Shown here: positions 39,427 to 49,270 of the stretch, in pieces | Position numbering within the stretch: position 1 is the stretch's first letter | Layout: the number at the start of each line of letters is the position of its first letter | From: Sugiyamaella lignohabitans | Taxonomy: Eukaryota > Ascomycota > Dipodascomycetes > Dipodascales > Trichomonascaceae | Assembly: GCF_001640025.1 (NCBI RefSeq) | Contig: NC_031673.1 | Span: forward strand, 1,922,001-1,986,000 | Reading direction: 5' to 3' | DNA: 64,000 nucleotides | Program-made: the position numbers and the translations under genes | Notes under the pieces: model-generated | The model's database searches: none | What the model was told of the DNA's origin: nothing | Seen by the model: the letters and a program-made list of their open reading frames with translations, nothing else

Positions 39427-40368
39427 ATGAGAGGGCAATTGAGAACACCTCTGAGTGTTCTTAGTCGTGGGGGATTTAGGTACCAGACACGTGCTTGGCA
39501 GGTTGGACCGAATCAGCTGGAACAGAAGCAGAGGGGTCTGGGTTCATGTTCAGCGGTCCGTCACTCGTCAACTGCTTCTCCAGAGGAGCTGAAGCACTTC
39601 TCGCAGTTGGCGGATTCGTGGTGGGACTCTCAGGGACCTCAGAGAATTCTACATAAAATGAACCTTCTACGAATGGATTATGTTCGAGACACTTTGGCCA
39701 AATATAGTCCTGGAGACTTGCCGGGTTACTCGCTTGATCTCCTGCCAAAGGCTATCAGGGATCAGTTTGAAGGTAATCAGTCAATTGGCTATGAAAATCA
39801 GTACGAAGTGCTAGATGTAGGCTGTGGAGGTGGTTTGCTGTCAGAGAGTCTTGCTAGGCTGAAAGAGGTGCGGCAAGTTCGTGGCATTGATCTCACTAGT
39901 GACGTGCTAGAAGTCGCCAAGGATCACATGAAAAAAGACCCGATATTGAAGTCCAAACTTGATTATCGACTTATGGGCATTGATCAGGTGCCGGAAAACG
40001 AGAAATATGATATTGTGACTCTTTTTGAAATGCTGGAACATGTGCCACGACCTGCTGAGGTTCTTGATGCTGCTCTTAAACGAGTTAAACCTGGCGGTTG
40101 GGTGTTCATCTCTACTATCAACCGTACTCCTATTGCATACTTCACGACCATTTTTATGGGTGAAGACGTTCTCCGAATCGTTCCAAAGGGCACTCATACC
40201 TATGACAAATACATTAATGAGCAGGAACTGCGTGACTTTTTCTCTGACAAATCCGACTGGGACGTCGTCCGCAGCGATGGCTGTTTTTTTATGCCATTTC
40301 TCGACTGGCAACTAACGTCGAACCGGTCTATCGGTAACTACTTCCTAGTTGCTCGTCGCAGACTCTAA
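39427..40368 (+). CDS. COQ3: Ubiquinone biosynthesis O-methyltransferase
   Basis: This 313-residue mitochondrial enzyme carries out both O-methylation steps of coenzyme Q synthesis with S-adenosylmethionine. The N-terminal ~48 residues are a presequence (Arg-rich, ending near VRHSSTAS). The conserved start of the domain is HFSQLADSWWDSQGPQRILHKMN. SAM-binding motif I is VLDVGCGGGLLSESLA (about 128-143). VTLFEMLEHVPRPAEVLDA and KPGGWVFISTINRT follow, then IVPKGTHTYDKYINEQEL. Length and order match Coq3/UbiG. An element lies 250 bp upstream in the shared promoter. Confidence 0.95.
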   Translation: MRGQLRTPLSVLSRGGFRYQTRAWQVGPNQLEQKQRGLGSCSAVRHSSTASPEELKHFSQLADSWWDSQGPQRILHKMNLLRMDYVRDTLAKYSPGDLPGYSLDLLPKAIRDQFEGNQSIGYENQYEVLDVGCGGGLLSESLARLKEVRQVRGIDLTSDVLEVAKDHMKKDPILKSKLDYRLMGIDQVPENEKYDIVTLFEMLEHVPRPAEVLDAALKRVKPGGWVFISTINRTPIAYFTTIFMGEDVLRIVPKGTHTYDKYINEQELRDFFSDKSDWDVVRSDGCFFMPFLDWQLTSNRSIGNYFLVARRRL

Positions 40369-40732
40369 CTTATTTCTGTATATAGCCAATTATTGATTTT
40401 CTTACATGTCGTCTGATGTCGGGTAGGGTAGGTGAGGTGCATTCTTACCCTCGTTGCTCAACTTGCTACGCTCAAGTCGTTCTGAGACGTCAACACATCG
40501 GGTCTGGATCACTGACTCTTTTAATTTATAGTTCGTAAACATAATGATTCGAGTCGACGATCCGAGCCCCGAGATCTCGGACATCACAGCGACAAGCGAA
40601 GAAAGCTTAGTTAAAAAGTTAATACACTGAATGAACTCAATAGTCAATTCTCATTAAACTATTATATGAAAGGGATCACGCGGGTTAAAAATAAGAATAG
40701 ATGCAATTAGTATTGGTATGACGAGGAGCCAT
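40369..40732. other. Intergenic region between convergent COQ3 and VPS60, with decayed element M
   Basis: At 40450-40507 the sequence follows the inverse element centre (TTGCTCAACTTGCTACGCTC, AAGTCGTTCTGAGACGTC, CGGGTCTGG) with many substitutions and no outer arms. Otherwise nothing is seen. Confidence 0.6.
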
Positions 40733-41380
40733 TTAGGAAGCAGCCACTTCCTGTTTGTCGTGCTCCACAGGTTCGTCAACAAACGTTGGTAGACTCGAAT
40801 CTTCAGTTAGATAACTAGGAGTTCCTTCGGCTGTTGGCTCGTTGAGCTGCTCAAATTCCATTTCTTCACCCAGTGCTTCAAGTTCAGCATCTAACTCAGC
40901 TTCGTCAATGTCGTCCGGTACTGCATAGTTACGTGACATGGTCGACTGTAGCTCTTCAGAAACTTCTAGCAGATCCGCCATCTCGTCTTGTAGTGACTCG
41001 ATTTTATCGATATTGATCTTGCCATATTGTCTCTTGAGCTCCTTATTGGCAGTTTTCATAGCATCCACTGTAGCCATAGTATTTCGTAGATTCTCCGATG
41101 TCATGGCTGCTTGCTCCATGTTCCAACTCTGAGACTGCAATTGGTCCTTTTGTGATTCAACTTGTCGTCTCTGTTTCAAGATCTTGAGTGCTTTTTGTTT
41201 CAAAGCGTTTTTTCCTGGTCCATCTCGCATTCGCGACATCTTCTGCTGATAAGTACTCAGTTCAGCATTCAACTTGGCCAACTTGACGTCCAGCGTCGCT
41301 ACTCGATTGTCAATACTGTTGACGGCATCCATCAACGACGGCTTTGGAGCCGTCGTTTTCGATCCAAATATTCTATTCAT
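40733..41380 (-). CDS. VPS60: ESCRT-III-related protein VPS60/CHMP5
   Basis: This 215-residue Snf7-family protein works with Vta1 and Vps4 in multivesicular-body sorting. The start MNRIFGSK and charged helix (LDVKLAKLNAELSTYQQKM) are typical of Vps60/CHMP5. The core helices continue through KNALKQKALKILKQRR and NLRNTMATVDAMKTANKEL. A later acidic region (DEAELDAELEALGEEMEFEQL) is the part that binds the Vta1/LIP5 tail in homologues. An in-frame TTG upstream exists, but the first ATG is 41380. Family assignment is firm. Confidence 0.95.
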   Translation of the reverse strand: MNRIFGSKTTAPKPSLMDAVNSIDNRVATLDVKLAKLNAELSTYQQKMSRMRDGPGKNALKQKALKILKQRRQVESQKDQLQSQSWNMEQAAMTSENLRNTMATVDAMKTANKELKRQYGKINIDKIESLQDEMADLLEVSEELQSTMSRNYAVPDDIDEAELDAELEALGEEMEFEQLNEPTAEGTPSYLTEDSSLPTFVDEPVEHDKQEVAAS

Positions 41381-41844
41381 TGTTCTTTGCAATAAGCTTT
41401 GTGATCAATTTGTGTAAACTGAAGCCTATATATAGCAGTGGCAATATCAGAATTAGAGATCAAGATCAACATGTGGAGTTGATAACATCGTCGTCTCGAT
41501 AACGCAGCCAGTCCCTAACCCAGGTCAAATCTCAAGTGAACCGGTGAAATAGGTCAGATGTTATGATTTTGTGGATTCAAACAAGACTAGATTGCGGATA
41601 TTTGTCTGTATTCTGATTTAGAGTATTTTCTAGTATAAGATAGTTATTGGTTCTTATCAACCGCTCGCTGCCTGATGCAGGTACGCAGATCGCGACCCTG
41701 CAGAAATCAGTTTCTAGAATGGCGCCAATTGTACAGCGCCAGTCTTTTATAATATTCTCTTCAGAAGCAGGACAAACCGTTTCAAATTGTTGTTATACCT
41801 GTGTATATTTTCATGTAAATTGGATCACATTTCAAGGGCCAAAG
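41381..41844. other. VPS60 promoter and F-box gene 3' flank
   Basis: 464 bp without a recognised gene, tRNA or repeat. The short frame at 41647-41913 overlaps the F-box gene end and is not supported. Confidence 0.5.
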
Positions 41845-43815
41845 TCAAGGGTCATTTTTGATAGCAGCTGCCAAGTCTTTAGCAAACCTGTCATCAAAGT
41901 TTCCAACAAATAGATACACCCCAGCCATTGCAAATTTGTAAATCAGATTAAATGGAGGATTGCTTATTATGTTGTTCACAGCGATATAGCGAATGTTCCT
42001 CCTTCTGACTAGATTCCGTAGCGCTCTTTCGGTAATGCCCGTATCACCAAGATCAATTTCCCGAAGAACTGGGAAAGTATAAGTGACTCTATCAATAAAA
42101 TCGTCATCAACAGACGGATTGTTTCGCAAACTGAGTCTTTTGAGCCTTGGGAATACTTTCCAAAAGATGTCCCACGAAGCTCTCGCGTTCCGATCATAAA
42201 TTACATCTTGAACTATCAAGGTGTCTAAGCATTCACCGCATTCAAAAGTCCCAAAGAATGTGCCAATATCGCCTTCGCATCCAATAATTTCCAGCCTACT
42301 TAGTCTTCTCAGTGAACCGTTAATAAACTGCCAGGGGACCGCTGCCCTTGTAAAGCTCAATGATTCAAGGTTTGGAGGCCATTGGAGAATATCACCAGCA
42401 TTTTCCCATGCAGACGACATTGGATCTTTATCAGGGTGCATCTTCCCGTAACATTCACTAATTAATTTGAATGAAACCAGCTTAGGACAGCAAGCGGATA
42501 CCATTGTTAAAAGATTCATCACGTCGTGAGTATCACAGAAATAGAACATCACTGTAAATTTCTCTAGGTTAGGAAATGCCCGAAGCAAATGAAAATATAT
42601 TCCCGCCTTAGATTTGCAGTCATGCGAGACATTCATCGATAGGGATTTCATAGATGGTATCGTAGTCACTGAGAGAGATAGACACTTGTTTAAGTTGTCT
42701 TGTAGCATGATCACTTTAGCAAAAGATCTTTCATAATGAGGATCATAGTTTTCATAGTAATGACGACGAGCCGTTGATAGAACTTCCCATATCAAGCTAG
42801 TAGCTTTATCAGCACTAATATGTAGTTCACTTGTTACTTCGGAGAGGCTTTCAAGAAGTGTCTCTAGTTCGAGACAAACACTTGACTTTGAGTAGCCTTT
42901 TATAACGTCTTTCATGATACAAGTCACCGAGAGTTTGTTGCTAGGAACTAGCTTAGGGAGACATTTACGATTTAAGAAATTAACTCCCATTAGCTCAAGA
43001 TGGTCAATAAGAAGTCCATCGGGTAAATACTGAGGCTTGAAGAGCTCTTTCCAGTCTTTCTTGTGAAACTTACTATGTTGGAAATCGATCTTGAGGTGTA
43101 AAAGGCGTGGATTCATCAGAGTGGTTTGATCGGGGAATGCGTAACTCACGTACCTTATAAAAACCTTCATGTCAGCTTTGTGTTTGCATGTTGTCAAGTC
43201 AATACTCGACAACCACAAACGGGAGTCTGTTCTCAAGTAGTCTCTCCATGACTTTGAAACTTGTTGAAGCCTGTCCCAGTCATATGTTTTTAAATTAGAG
43301 AAAATTCTATGTACCACCTCATGTGGTAGTCGTGCCAGTGGATCAGCTCTAATCTCGGGCCAGTCATAATCGGCTTTTAAAGCCAAGAACTTTTTAATCA
43401 AATCTTTTCTTAAAATGTTTTTTGGCAAATATTCATTTTCATAATCTCTGAGGGATATGTTCTTTTCAAGTTTTTTGACCTCTTGGAATATCTCAGCAAA
43501 TTTGTTACCCTCGGATCCTAAAGACGGTATCAATAGCTCAAGGTATCGTCTGAAATGTGGAAGTCGAAAATAGAATTTTTCAAGTGTTTGATAGCAAAAT
43601 GACAATTCTTCTTGAGGGTTGTCTAAGAGGCGTGCTAGTTCTTCTCTTGTCTCAAATAATGGTAGTGCTAATTTTCCAGTCGAGTCTAGATCTTCTGCCA
43701 CGCCAATAGCTTCTGAGTAAATATCAACTGCTATCTGCCTCTCATCAAAAGTTTTCTGTACGGCACCTTCACCATTATTATCAGCCAAATTAACACTCGA
43801 GTCATCGATATCCAT
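41845..43815 (-). CDS. F-box protein with leucine-rich C-terminal part
   Basis: This 656-residue protein probably recruits substrates to an SCF ubiquitin ligase. The F-box lies at about 160-205 (DPLARLPHEVVHRIFSNLKTYDWDRLQQVSKSWRDYL), with the typical Leu-Pro and Trp positions. After it come irregular leucine-rich repeats (LRRLSRLEIIGCEGD; CLDTLIVQDVIYD; FPRLKRLSLRNNPSVDDDFID; FPVLREIDLGDTGITERAL). The N-terminal 155 residues are helical; they could be degenerate TPR-like, as in the Dia2/Pof3 type, but I cannot show it. Hence no symbol. Substrate is unknown. Confidence 0.85.
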   Translation of the reverse strand: MDIDDSSVNLADNNGEGAVQKTFDERQIAVDIYSEAIGVAEDLDSTGKLALPLFETREELARLLDNPQEELSFCYQTLEKFYFRLPHFRRYLELLIPSLGSEGNKFAEIFQEVKKLEKNISLRDYENEYLPKNILRKDLIKKFLALKADYDWPEIRADPLARLPHEVVHRIFSNLKTYDWDRLQQVSKSWRDYLRTDSRLWLSSIDLTTCKHKADMKVFIRYVSYAFPDQTTLMNPRLLHLKIDFQHSKFHKKDWKELFKPQYLPDGLLIDHLELMGVNFLNRKCLPKLVPSNKLSVTCIMKDVIKGYSKSSVCLELETLLESLSEVTSELHISADKATSLIWEVLSTARRHYYENYDPHYERSFAKVIMLQDNLNKCLSLSVTTIPSMKSLSMNVSHDCKSKAGIYFHLLRAFPNLEKFTVMFYFCDTHDVMNLLTMVSACCPKLVSFKLISECYGKMHPDKDPMSSAWENAGDILQWPPNLESLSFTRAAVPWQFINGSLRRLSRLEIIGCEGDIGTFFGTFECGECLDTLIVQDVIYDRNARASWDIFWKVFPRLKRLSLRNNPSVDDDFIDRVTYTFPVLREIDLGDTGITERALRNLVRRRNIRYIAVNNIISNPPFNLIYKFAMAGVYLFVGNFDDRFAKDLAAAIKNDP

Positions 43816-44206
43816 TATTTCAAATTACTAATTTATAAGTTATAACTCTAACAAGCTTAATGACATGTTTTTATGGTACCATGAACCTGTCCACTTACTA
43901 CACATGTAATTTATACATTCTGCACTGCGAGGCGATCCTGGCATCATGCTACTTAAGGTTATGCAGAAAGATGCATAGCAAAAGACTATTTCTTTTTCTT
44001 CTTTTCTATATTTACAAAATAAAATATGGACGAGATCTAAGTTATCTTTTTTTCTTTAATATATATATAAGGTCATCAAATAAATCATGCAAGCGAACGT
44101 AGGGTATTTTGTTGCTCAGGGGTAGGTCATAAACTGGGAGGATTTTTATATCTTGAACCAGGAATAAATAGCACTATTTTTGTCTGTCGAAATGCTGCTA
44201 TTTTAT
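43816..44206. promoter_or_regulatory. F-box gene promoter
   Basis: About 390 bp, AT-rich, with TATATATATA near 44060. CTCAGGGG is at 44115-44122. No gene was seen. Confidence 0.45.
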
Positions 44207-44980
44207 TCATAGTCTGGTCTCAGTTTCTGATCTACGAGTGTATTCAGAAGCAGCACTCTCATCCATGACAAACTCACAGTGCTTGTGCAATCTCATAAAA
44301 CTGCCGGGACAAGAACTTGAAATCTCGTCAACAAGAGAATGCTTGACAGCCTTAGCCTTGGCAGGTCCAAATGCAAGAATAATAACCTCTTCAGAAGCCA
44401 ATACAGTAGCAATACCAACTGTAAGAGCAGATCGAGGAACAAGTTCGGGACTAGCAAAGAATCTAGAATTGGCCTTGATAGTACTGTCAGCAAGTGAGAT
44501 CTGACGAGTGACACTATCAGCCGAAGAACCGGCCTCGTTGAAAGCAATGTGACCATTAGGACCGATTCCACCCAAGAACAGGTGAATACCACCAATATCC
44601 TTGATCTTTTGTTCATATCTAGCACATTCGGCTTCAATGTTATCAGTGTGACCATTAAGGATGTTGATATTTTCCTTTGGAATATCAATGTGGTTGAAAA
44701 GGTGCTTGTACATGAAGTAGTGATAAGACTGATCCGACTCAATACCTAGTCCAACATACTCGTCCATGTTGAATGTGACGACATGCTTGAAACTGACCTT
44801 TCCTTGACTATAAGCTTCTCTAATATACTTGTAGACAGGTTCAGGAGACGAACCAGTAGGAAGTCCCAGAACAAATGGCTTATCAGCAGTAGGTTGGAAT
44901 TGGTTGATTTTGGTTATAATAGTATCAGCAACATATTTGCATGCAATGTCGGAAGAAGCAAAGATCTTGGGAGAAACCAT
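44207..44980 (-). CDS. NAG1: Glucosamine-6-phosphate deaminase
   Basis: This 257-residue enzyme converts glucosamine-6-phosphate to fructose-6-phosphate plus ammonia in N-acetylglucosamine use. Family features are LGLPTGSSPEPVYKYI (phosphate site, about 38-53), VVTFNMDEYVGL with Asp73 (equivalent to NagB Asp72), and HLFLGGIGPNGHIAFNEAGSS with His144 and Glu149. The Asp of the NagB Asp141-His143-Glu148 triad is Asn142 here. The C-terminal part (SALTVGIATVLASEEVIILAFG) is also conserved. Other GlcNAc-catabolism genes (deacetylase, kinase) are not next to it, unlike the NAG cluster of Candida albicans. A TATATAAATA box lies about 115 bp upstream. Confidence 0.92.
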   Translation of the reverse strand: MVSPKIFASSDIACKYVADTIITKINQFQPTADKPFVLGLPTGSSPEPVYKYIREAYSQGKVSFKHVVTFNMDEYVGLGIESDQSYHYFMYKHLFNHIDIPKENINILNGHTDNIEAECARYEQKIKDIGGIHLFLGGIGPNGHIAFNEAGSSADSVTRQISLADSTIKANSRFFASPELVPRSALTVGIATVLASEEVIILAFGPAKAKAVKHSLVDEISSSCPGSFMRLHKHCEFVMDESAASEYTRRSETETRL

Positions 44981-45547
44981 TGTTCAATAATTTGGCCTTG
45001 TGAATATGGGTAATGTGTAGTGTATGGAAATAACCGGTCTAGAACTAAATTTTTGTGAAAAAAAAATATAATCTGGGGTATGACAGCACCTGGCTGTATT
45101 TATATACAATGAGAAGATTATCTTCCTTAGAGTAACATCTCGATACTACTTAGCGTTACACCGAAAAATACTCAATTTCATGTACTACACACTTAGTGCT
45201 GCAGAATCAGCAAGCTCGACTGATGGATTGACTGATTGTCTGGGGATCCTGCTGACGGTTGAACGGACTGCACGCTTTTACCGCCTTTTAGCTCGCCAGA
45301 CAATGTCCCAACTGCTGCGATGAGGTCCTCCTGCTACCCACCGGACCGCCCCGGCTGCTATCTTACGGTACCATCTGCCCCTTCTGGCCGCTGCAGCGTA
45401 ACACAAAACTGCCTGAAGGTTACAATTTCTCTCCACTCACTGCTGCAGCATATCCGTCAAACCGTTTTGACTGTGACGTTATAGCTTCTGCTGGGGTGCG
45501 GCTTACCAGGGTCCAACTCAGGGGTAATGCACAGTCGACCCTGGTTG
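44981..45547. promoter_or_regulatory. NAG1 promoter and flank
   Basis: No gene was seen. A GC-rich patch covers 45235-45420, and CTCAGGGG is at 45517-45524, about 24 bp before foldback element I. Confidence 0.45.
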
Positions 45548-45684
45548 TGCCTCCGGCGGCTGGGGCTCCGCCCCAGACCCCGTGGCTCCTGCTTCGCAGG
45601 AGATGGCTGGGACCGTAGGGTGACGACTCGAGCGGAGCGAGAGGAGCTGTGGGGTCTGGGGCAGAGCCCCAGCCGTCGGAGGCA
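45548..45684 (+). repeat. GC-rich foldback element, copy I
   Basis: Full forward copy. The centre reads CTCCTGC-TTC-GCAGGAG, then GGGACCGTAGGGTGACG in place of the usual GTCGAC region, then the CTCGAG module. One substitution lies in the right arm (CCGTCGGAGGCA). Confidence 0.84.
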
Positions 45685-45896
45685 GGCCCCGTGTCGTTGC
45701 TACCATTCAGGACCGGGATTGAGACTTTCTATTTTACTCGGTTCGAGAACCTCTGGACCCGTGGAGTGCCATTGGTGCCAAAAATGTTTAAATATGGCAT
45801 TTCTGGAGTGTATCACGTATCACGTGAAAGAATGTGAGTTTGGCTGGTGAGATTTTAGCCAGGGTCCTCCAGCCGCAGTCTCTGGACCCCCGAAAC

Positions 45897-45977
45897 CACT
45901 GGGCCCGTCGACGAAACGACTCGAGCGCAGCGAGAGGAGCCACGGGGTCTGGGGCGGAGCCCCAGCCGCCGGAGGCA
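45897..45977 (+). repeat. Foldback element, copy J (right half)
   Basis: Begins near GGGCCCGTCGACGAAACG and runs intact through the CTCGAG module to CCGCCGGAGGCA at 45977. The left arm is missing or scrambled (CAGTCTCTGGACCCCCG may be a remnant). It lies about 210 bp from copy I in the same orientation. Confidence 0.8.
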
Positions 45978-46319
45978 GAGCCCAGTGCCCAATTGACAGC
46001 GACTCGTCGACACGGGAACGGCTAAACGTTATCGCTGCACCCTGCGAAAGTCCCAATCCCCGAGGCACTGACCGGGCCCAGTACTGAGTCCACCTATCAT
46101 AAGCCGGCGTACACTCGGGCCGGACCCCCATTCTAGTTTCCGCTTGCTGCACCAGGACCAGGTCATGTACCCCACACGAGTTGGATAGAAGATATATTAT
46201 ACTCGGTTCATCGTCTTTTGGTACTTCTTACTCGGTCTTTAGAGAAGTTTCATAAAAGATAGTAATCGCACTTCACTCTTGATAATAATAAATCAATCAG
46301 GCAACAAAACCATAAAAAA
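45978..46319. promoter_or_regulatory. AGX1 promoter
   Basis: 342 bp; AT-rich near the gene, with GATATATTATA at about 46190. No other feature was seen. Confidence 0.45.
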
Positions 46320-47477
46320 ATGTCTTCTCAGGCTGAACATGATCTCACTCTTATTCCTGGTCCTATCGAATTCGATGACCAGGTGCTCAATGCTATGAGC
46401 CATCCTACTGTGGCCCATACTGCCAAACCTTTTGTGTCGACTTTTTCCCAGGTCCTGAAATCTCTGAGAACTCTTTTCTTCAGTAAAGATCCCAAGGCTC
46501 AGGCTTTCGTCATTGCTGGTTCGGGTACTCTCGGATGGGATATCGTCAGTTCAAACTTGATTGAAGCCGGAGAGAATGCTCTCGTGCTCAATACTGGATA
46601 CTTTTCTGATTCGTTTGCCGACTGTCTCGGTGTTTACGGAGCCAAGGTTGATCAGTTGAGAGCTCCTATTGGTGACCGACCTGGTTTGAACGAGATTGAG
46701 GCGGCTTTAAAATCCAAAAATTACAAGATCATTACCATCACTCATGTTGACACTTCGACTGGTGTTCTATCTGATATCAAGGCCATTTCCGAGGTCGTTC
46801 ACAAGGTTTCTCCTGATACCCTGGTTGTTGTTGACGGTGTTTGTTCTGTGGGTGTTGAGGAAATTAGATTTGATGACTGGGGATTGGATTTTGTGTTGTC
46901 TGCTTCTCAAAAGGCCATTGGCGCTCCTGCCGGTTTGTCTATCTCATTCGCTTCTGCTCGTGCATTGGCTACTGTTGAGTCTCGTAAGACTCCTGTTGCA
47001 TCTTACTTTGCCAGTTTATTGAGATGGGCTCCTATTATGCGTGCTTATGAGTCTGATAAGCCTGCTTACTTTGCTACCCCAGCTGTTCAAAATGTCTATG
47101 CTCTTCACGAGGCTTTGAGACAAATTACCTCGGGCGGTGAGTCTGCTATTGTTGAGCGTTTCAAGGTTCACCAACATGCTTCTGACCGTGTCAAGGATAC
47201 TGTTGAGGGACTTGGACTCAAGCTTGTTGCTGTTCGTCGTGATATTGCTGCCCACGGTATGAGTGCTGTATACCTTCCCGAAGGTGTTCAGAACACTGAC
47301 CTTCTCCCTTGGTTCCTCAAGCACAAGGTTGTTCTTGCTGGAGGCATTCACAAGGAAATCGCTACTAAATACTTCCGTATTGGACACATGGGTGTCTCTG
47401 TCACAAACCCAAGCTTGGGGCACCTTGACAAGATCCTCACTCTCTTGCCTGAGGCTATCAAAAGTGCCAAGAACTAG
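46320..47477 (+). CDS. AGX1: Alanine:glyoxylate aminotransferase
   Basis: This 385-residue PLP enzyme of class V makes glycine from glyoxylate with alanine as donor. It starts TLIPGPIEFDDQVLNAM, typical of the family. GSGTLGWDIV (about 68-77) holds cofactor phosphate, HVDTSTGVLSD follows at 142-152, and VVVDGVCSVG has the cofactor Asp near 172. The Schiff-base lysine is Lys198 (SASQKAIGAPAG). There is no N-terminal presequence and the C-terminus (KSAKN) is not a PTS1, so the cytosol is likely. Length equals yeast Agx1 (385). Confidence 0.95.
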   Translation: MSSQAEHDLTLIPGPIEFDDQVLNAMSHPTVAHTAKPFVSTFSQVLKSLRTLFFSKDPKAQAFVIAGSGTLGWDIVSSNLIEAGENALVLNTGYFSDSFADCLGVYGAKVDQLRAPIGDRPGLNEIEAALKSKNYKIITITHVDTSTGVLSDIKAISEVVHKVSPDTLVVVDGVCSVGVEEIRFDDWGLDFVLSASQKAIGAPAGLSISFASARALATVESRKTPVASYFASLLRWAPIMRAYESDKPAYFATPAVQNVYALHEALRQITSGGESAIVERFKVHQHASDRVKDTVEGLGLKLVAVRRDIAAHGMSAVYLPEGVQNTDLLPWFLKHKVVLAGGIHKEIATKYFRIGHMGVSVTNPSLGHLDKILTLLPEAIKSAKN

Positions 47478-47548
47478 ATCATCAAACTACATAGCAAATC
47501 AAAATATTTAATTTAGACTATATCTTACTTTTGGATTACTAGCTTCGC

Positions 47549-49270
47549 TTATTTAACAACATTTCCTGGGAATATCGAGTTCCAATGCTCGTGGATAGTC
47601 GCTAAATCGACTGTACCTTGGACATGTAGATAGGGTGTCAAGTCCGACTCATCACCCTTATCTAGGGTAGTCCAGCCATTACCTAGAAACCCAAATCGAT
47701 TCCCTGATTGATTGTGGTATTTATACTCGAAATCTTCCCACCGTGGGTTTAGACGTAGATATGCAGACTGGGAGTTACTTCCTGGCCAGAGCCCATGAAT
47801 TCGTCCTCCGGGAATCCCACCATTGTACCATGAAGAACATCCATCTAACAGGACTGTTTGCTTGAAAAATGCGTCACTATATTCTCGAAAGTCGTCTGTA
47901 GCTTCTTGAGAAGGTACAATAGACTTGATGCCTTGTTGTGATACTTTTCTGATAAACTGAGCGGCGTAGGTTATTTGTGTTTCCACTGTCCGAATCAGAG
48001 TGCCACCATATCCAGTGGAATTCGAATGAATGAATAGAAAATTGGGTACCTTGGGAACGGCAATTCCCAGGTACGTGTCAGGGAACCCGGGGTTTCCTCC
48101 TGCTCGCCAGTCTTTACTAAGATCAACTTCCCCAGCAACGATAGGAAACTGAGGTGCAAAAGATGTATCAGCCCCTGTAGCACAAATTATAGCATCCACC
48201 TCTCTCTCTGTTCCGTCTATGGTTTTTATGCCCTTTTTCGTAAATCTTTCGATTCCAGTAGATATGACTGTAACATTATCTTGTCCTAGTGCTTCGAGAT
48301 AACCAGGCCCCGGTGTAAGACGTCTACAGCCTGGACTAAAAGAAGGTAATATTTTTGGCAAGATTTCCTCTGATGCTTTACCTAATCTTGCTTTCATTAG
48401 CTCGGTATATTTTTCCTTGGCTGTTTCATTTGCCTTTGATCCTTTTATGACCGCAGCAAACTGCTGGCTGTGGCTGTTCTCAAGTGTCTTACGATACTTA
48501 TAATATGCAACTGGATCACTCTTGAACAGGGCTATCTGATCGGGGCTAAAAACAAGGTTTTCTGGTATATTCTCCCCACCAAATTGTGATCCAATCCACG
48601 TTGGATTACGAACATAATGGTCCACATGCGAAGCTAACCGCTGCAATTGTGGCAGCACCTGAATACCCGAAGCTCCATTGCCAATAACTGCGACACTCTT
48701 ATCTTTAGGATCAAATGACGGATCCCAGTTAGAAGTGTGTCTTAAGTGACCCTCATATTCGCCAAGTCCTGGATAATCAGGCAGTTTCCACGAATCAAAG
48801 TAGCCAGTTGCAAGGATTAGAATATGAGCTTGCCTCTCATAAATGTTTCCGGTATTAATATCCTGAAGGGTGACATTCCACTTCCCTTGGTTCTCATTGA
48901 ATTCTGATCTGATCACCTTTGTGTTAAAGGTTATGTACTTATAAGCGTCGTACTTTTCAGCAGCCCTTTTCCAATATTGAGAAATTTCTTCACCTTTTGC
49001 ATAGTACTCTGTCCATCCAGGATTCGACTCAAATGAATACTGGTATGCATGGGCTGGTACATCGCATCGCACACCCAGATATTTGTTTACTTCCCAGACA
49101 CCTCCAACATCTGCATTCTTCTCGAAAATTTCAAGTTTGATATTGGGGACTTTTCGAGGCAAAAGGATGCCTGCTGTTATACCGGAAATTCCTGCTCCTA
49201 TGACGATTACCTCAATTTGTGGGTACTCGTCTAAAGGGTGGTCTTCCAATTTGAACTCACTTCTGGTCAT
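47549..49270 (-). CDS. Baeyer-Villiger-type flavin monooxygenase
   Basis: This 573-residue NADPH- and FAD-dependent enzyme would insert oxygen next to a ketone. FAD motif GAGISG is at 25-30 and the second Rossmann motif GNGASG at 197-202. Between them is YxGxxxHxxxW at 172-182 (YEGHLRHTSNW), a close form of the BVMO fingerprint FxGxxxHxxxW. ICATGADTSF is the late conserved ATG motif. There is no signal peptide or membrane anchor. Substrate is unknown. It lies head-to-head with another flavin monooxygenase across a 387-bp promoter. TATAAATA lies 47 bp upstream on its strand. Confidence 0.9.
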   Translation of the reverse strand: MTRSEFKLEDHPLDEYPQIEVIVIGAGISGITAGILLPRKVPNIKLEIFEKNADVGGVWEVNKYLGVRCDVPAHAYQYSFESNPGWTEYYAKGEEISQYWKRAAEKYDAYKYITFNTKVIRSEFNENQGKWNVTLQDINTGNIYERQAHILILATGYFDSWKLPDYPGLGEYEGHLRHTSNWDPSFDPKDKSVAVIGNGASGIQVLPQLQRLASHVDHYVRNPTWIGSQFGGENIPENLVFSPDQIALFKSDPVAYYKYRKTLENSHSQQFAAVIKGSKANETAKEKYTELMKARLGKASEEILPKILPSFSPGCRRLTPGPGYLEALGQDNVTVISTGIERFTKKGIKTIDGTEREVDAIICATGADTSFAPQFPIVAGEVDLSKDWRAGGNPGFPDTYLGIAVPKVPNFLFIHSNSTGYGGTLIRTVETQITYAAQFIRKVSQQGIKSIVPSQEATDDFREYSDAFFKQTVLLDGCSSWYNGGIPGGRIHGLWPGSNSQSAYLRLNPRWEDFEYKYHNQSGNRFGFLGNGWTTLDKGDESDLTPYLHVQGTVDLATIHEHWNSIFPGNVVK

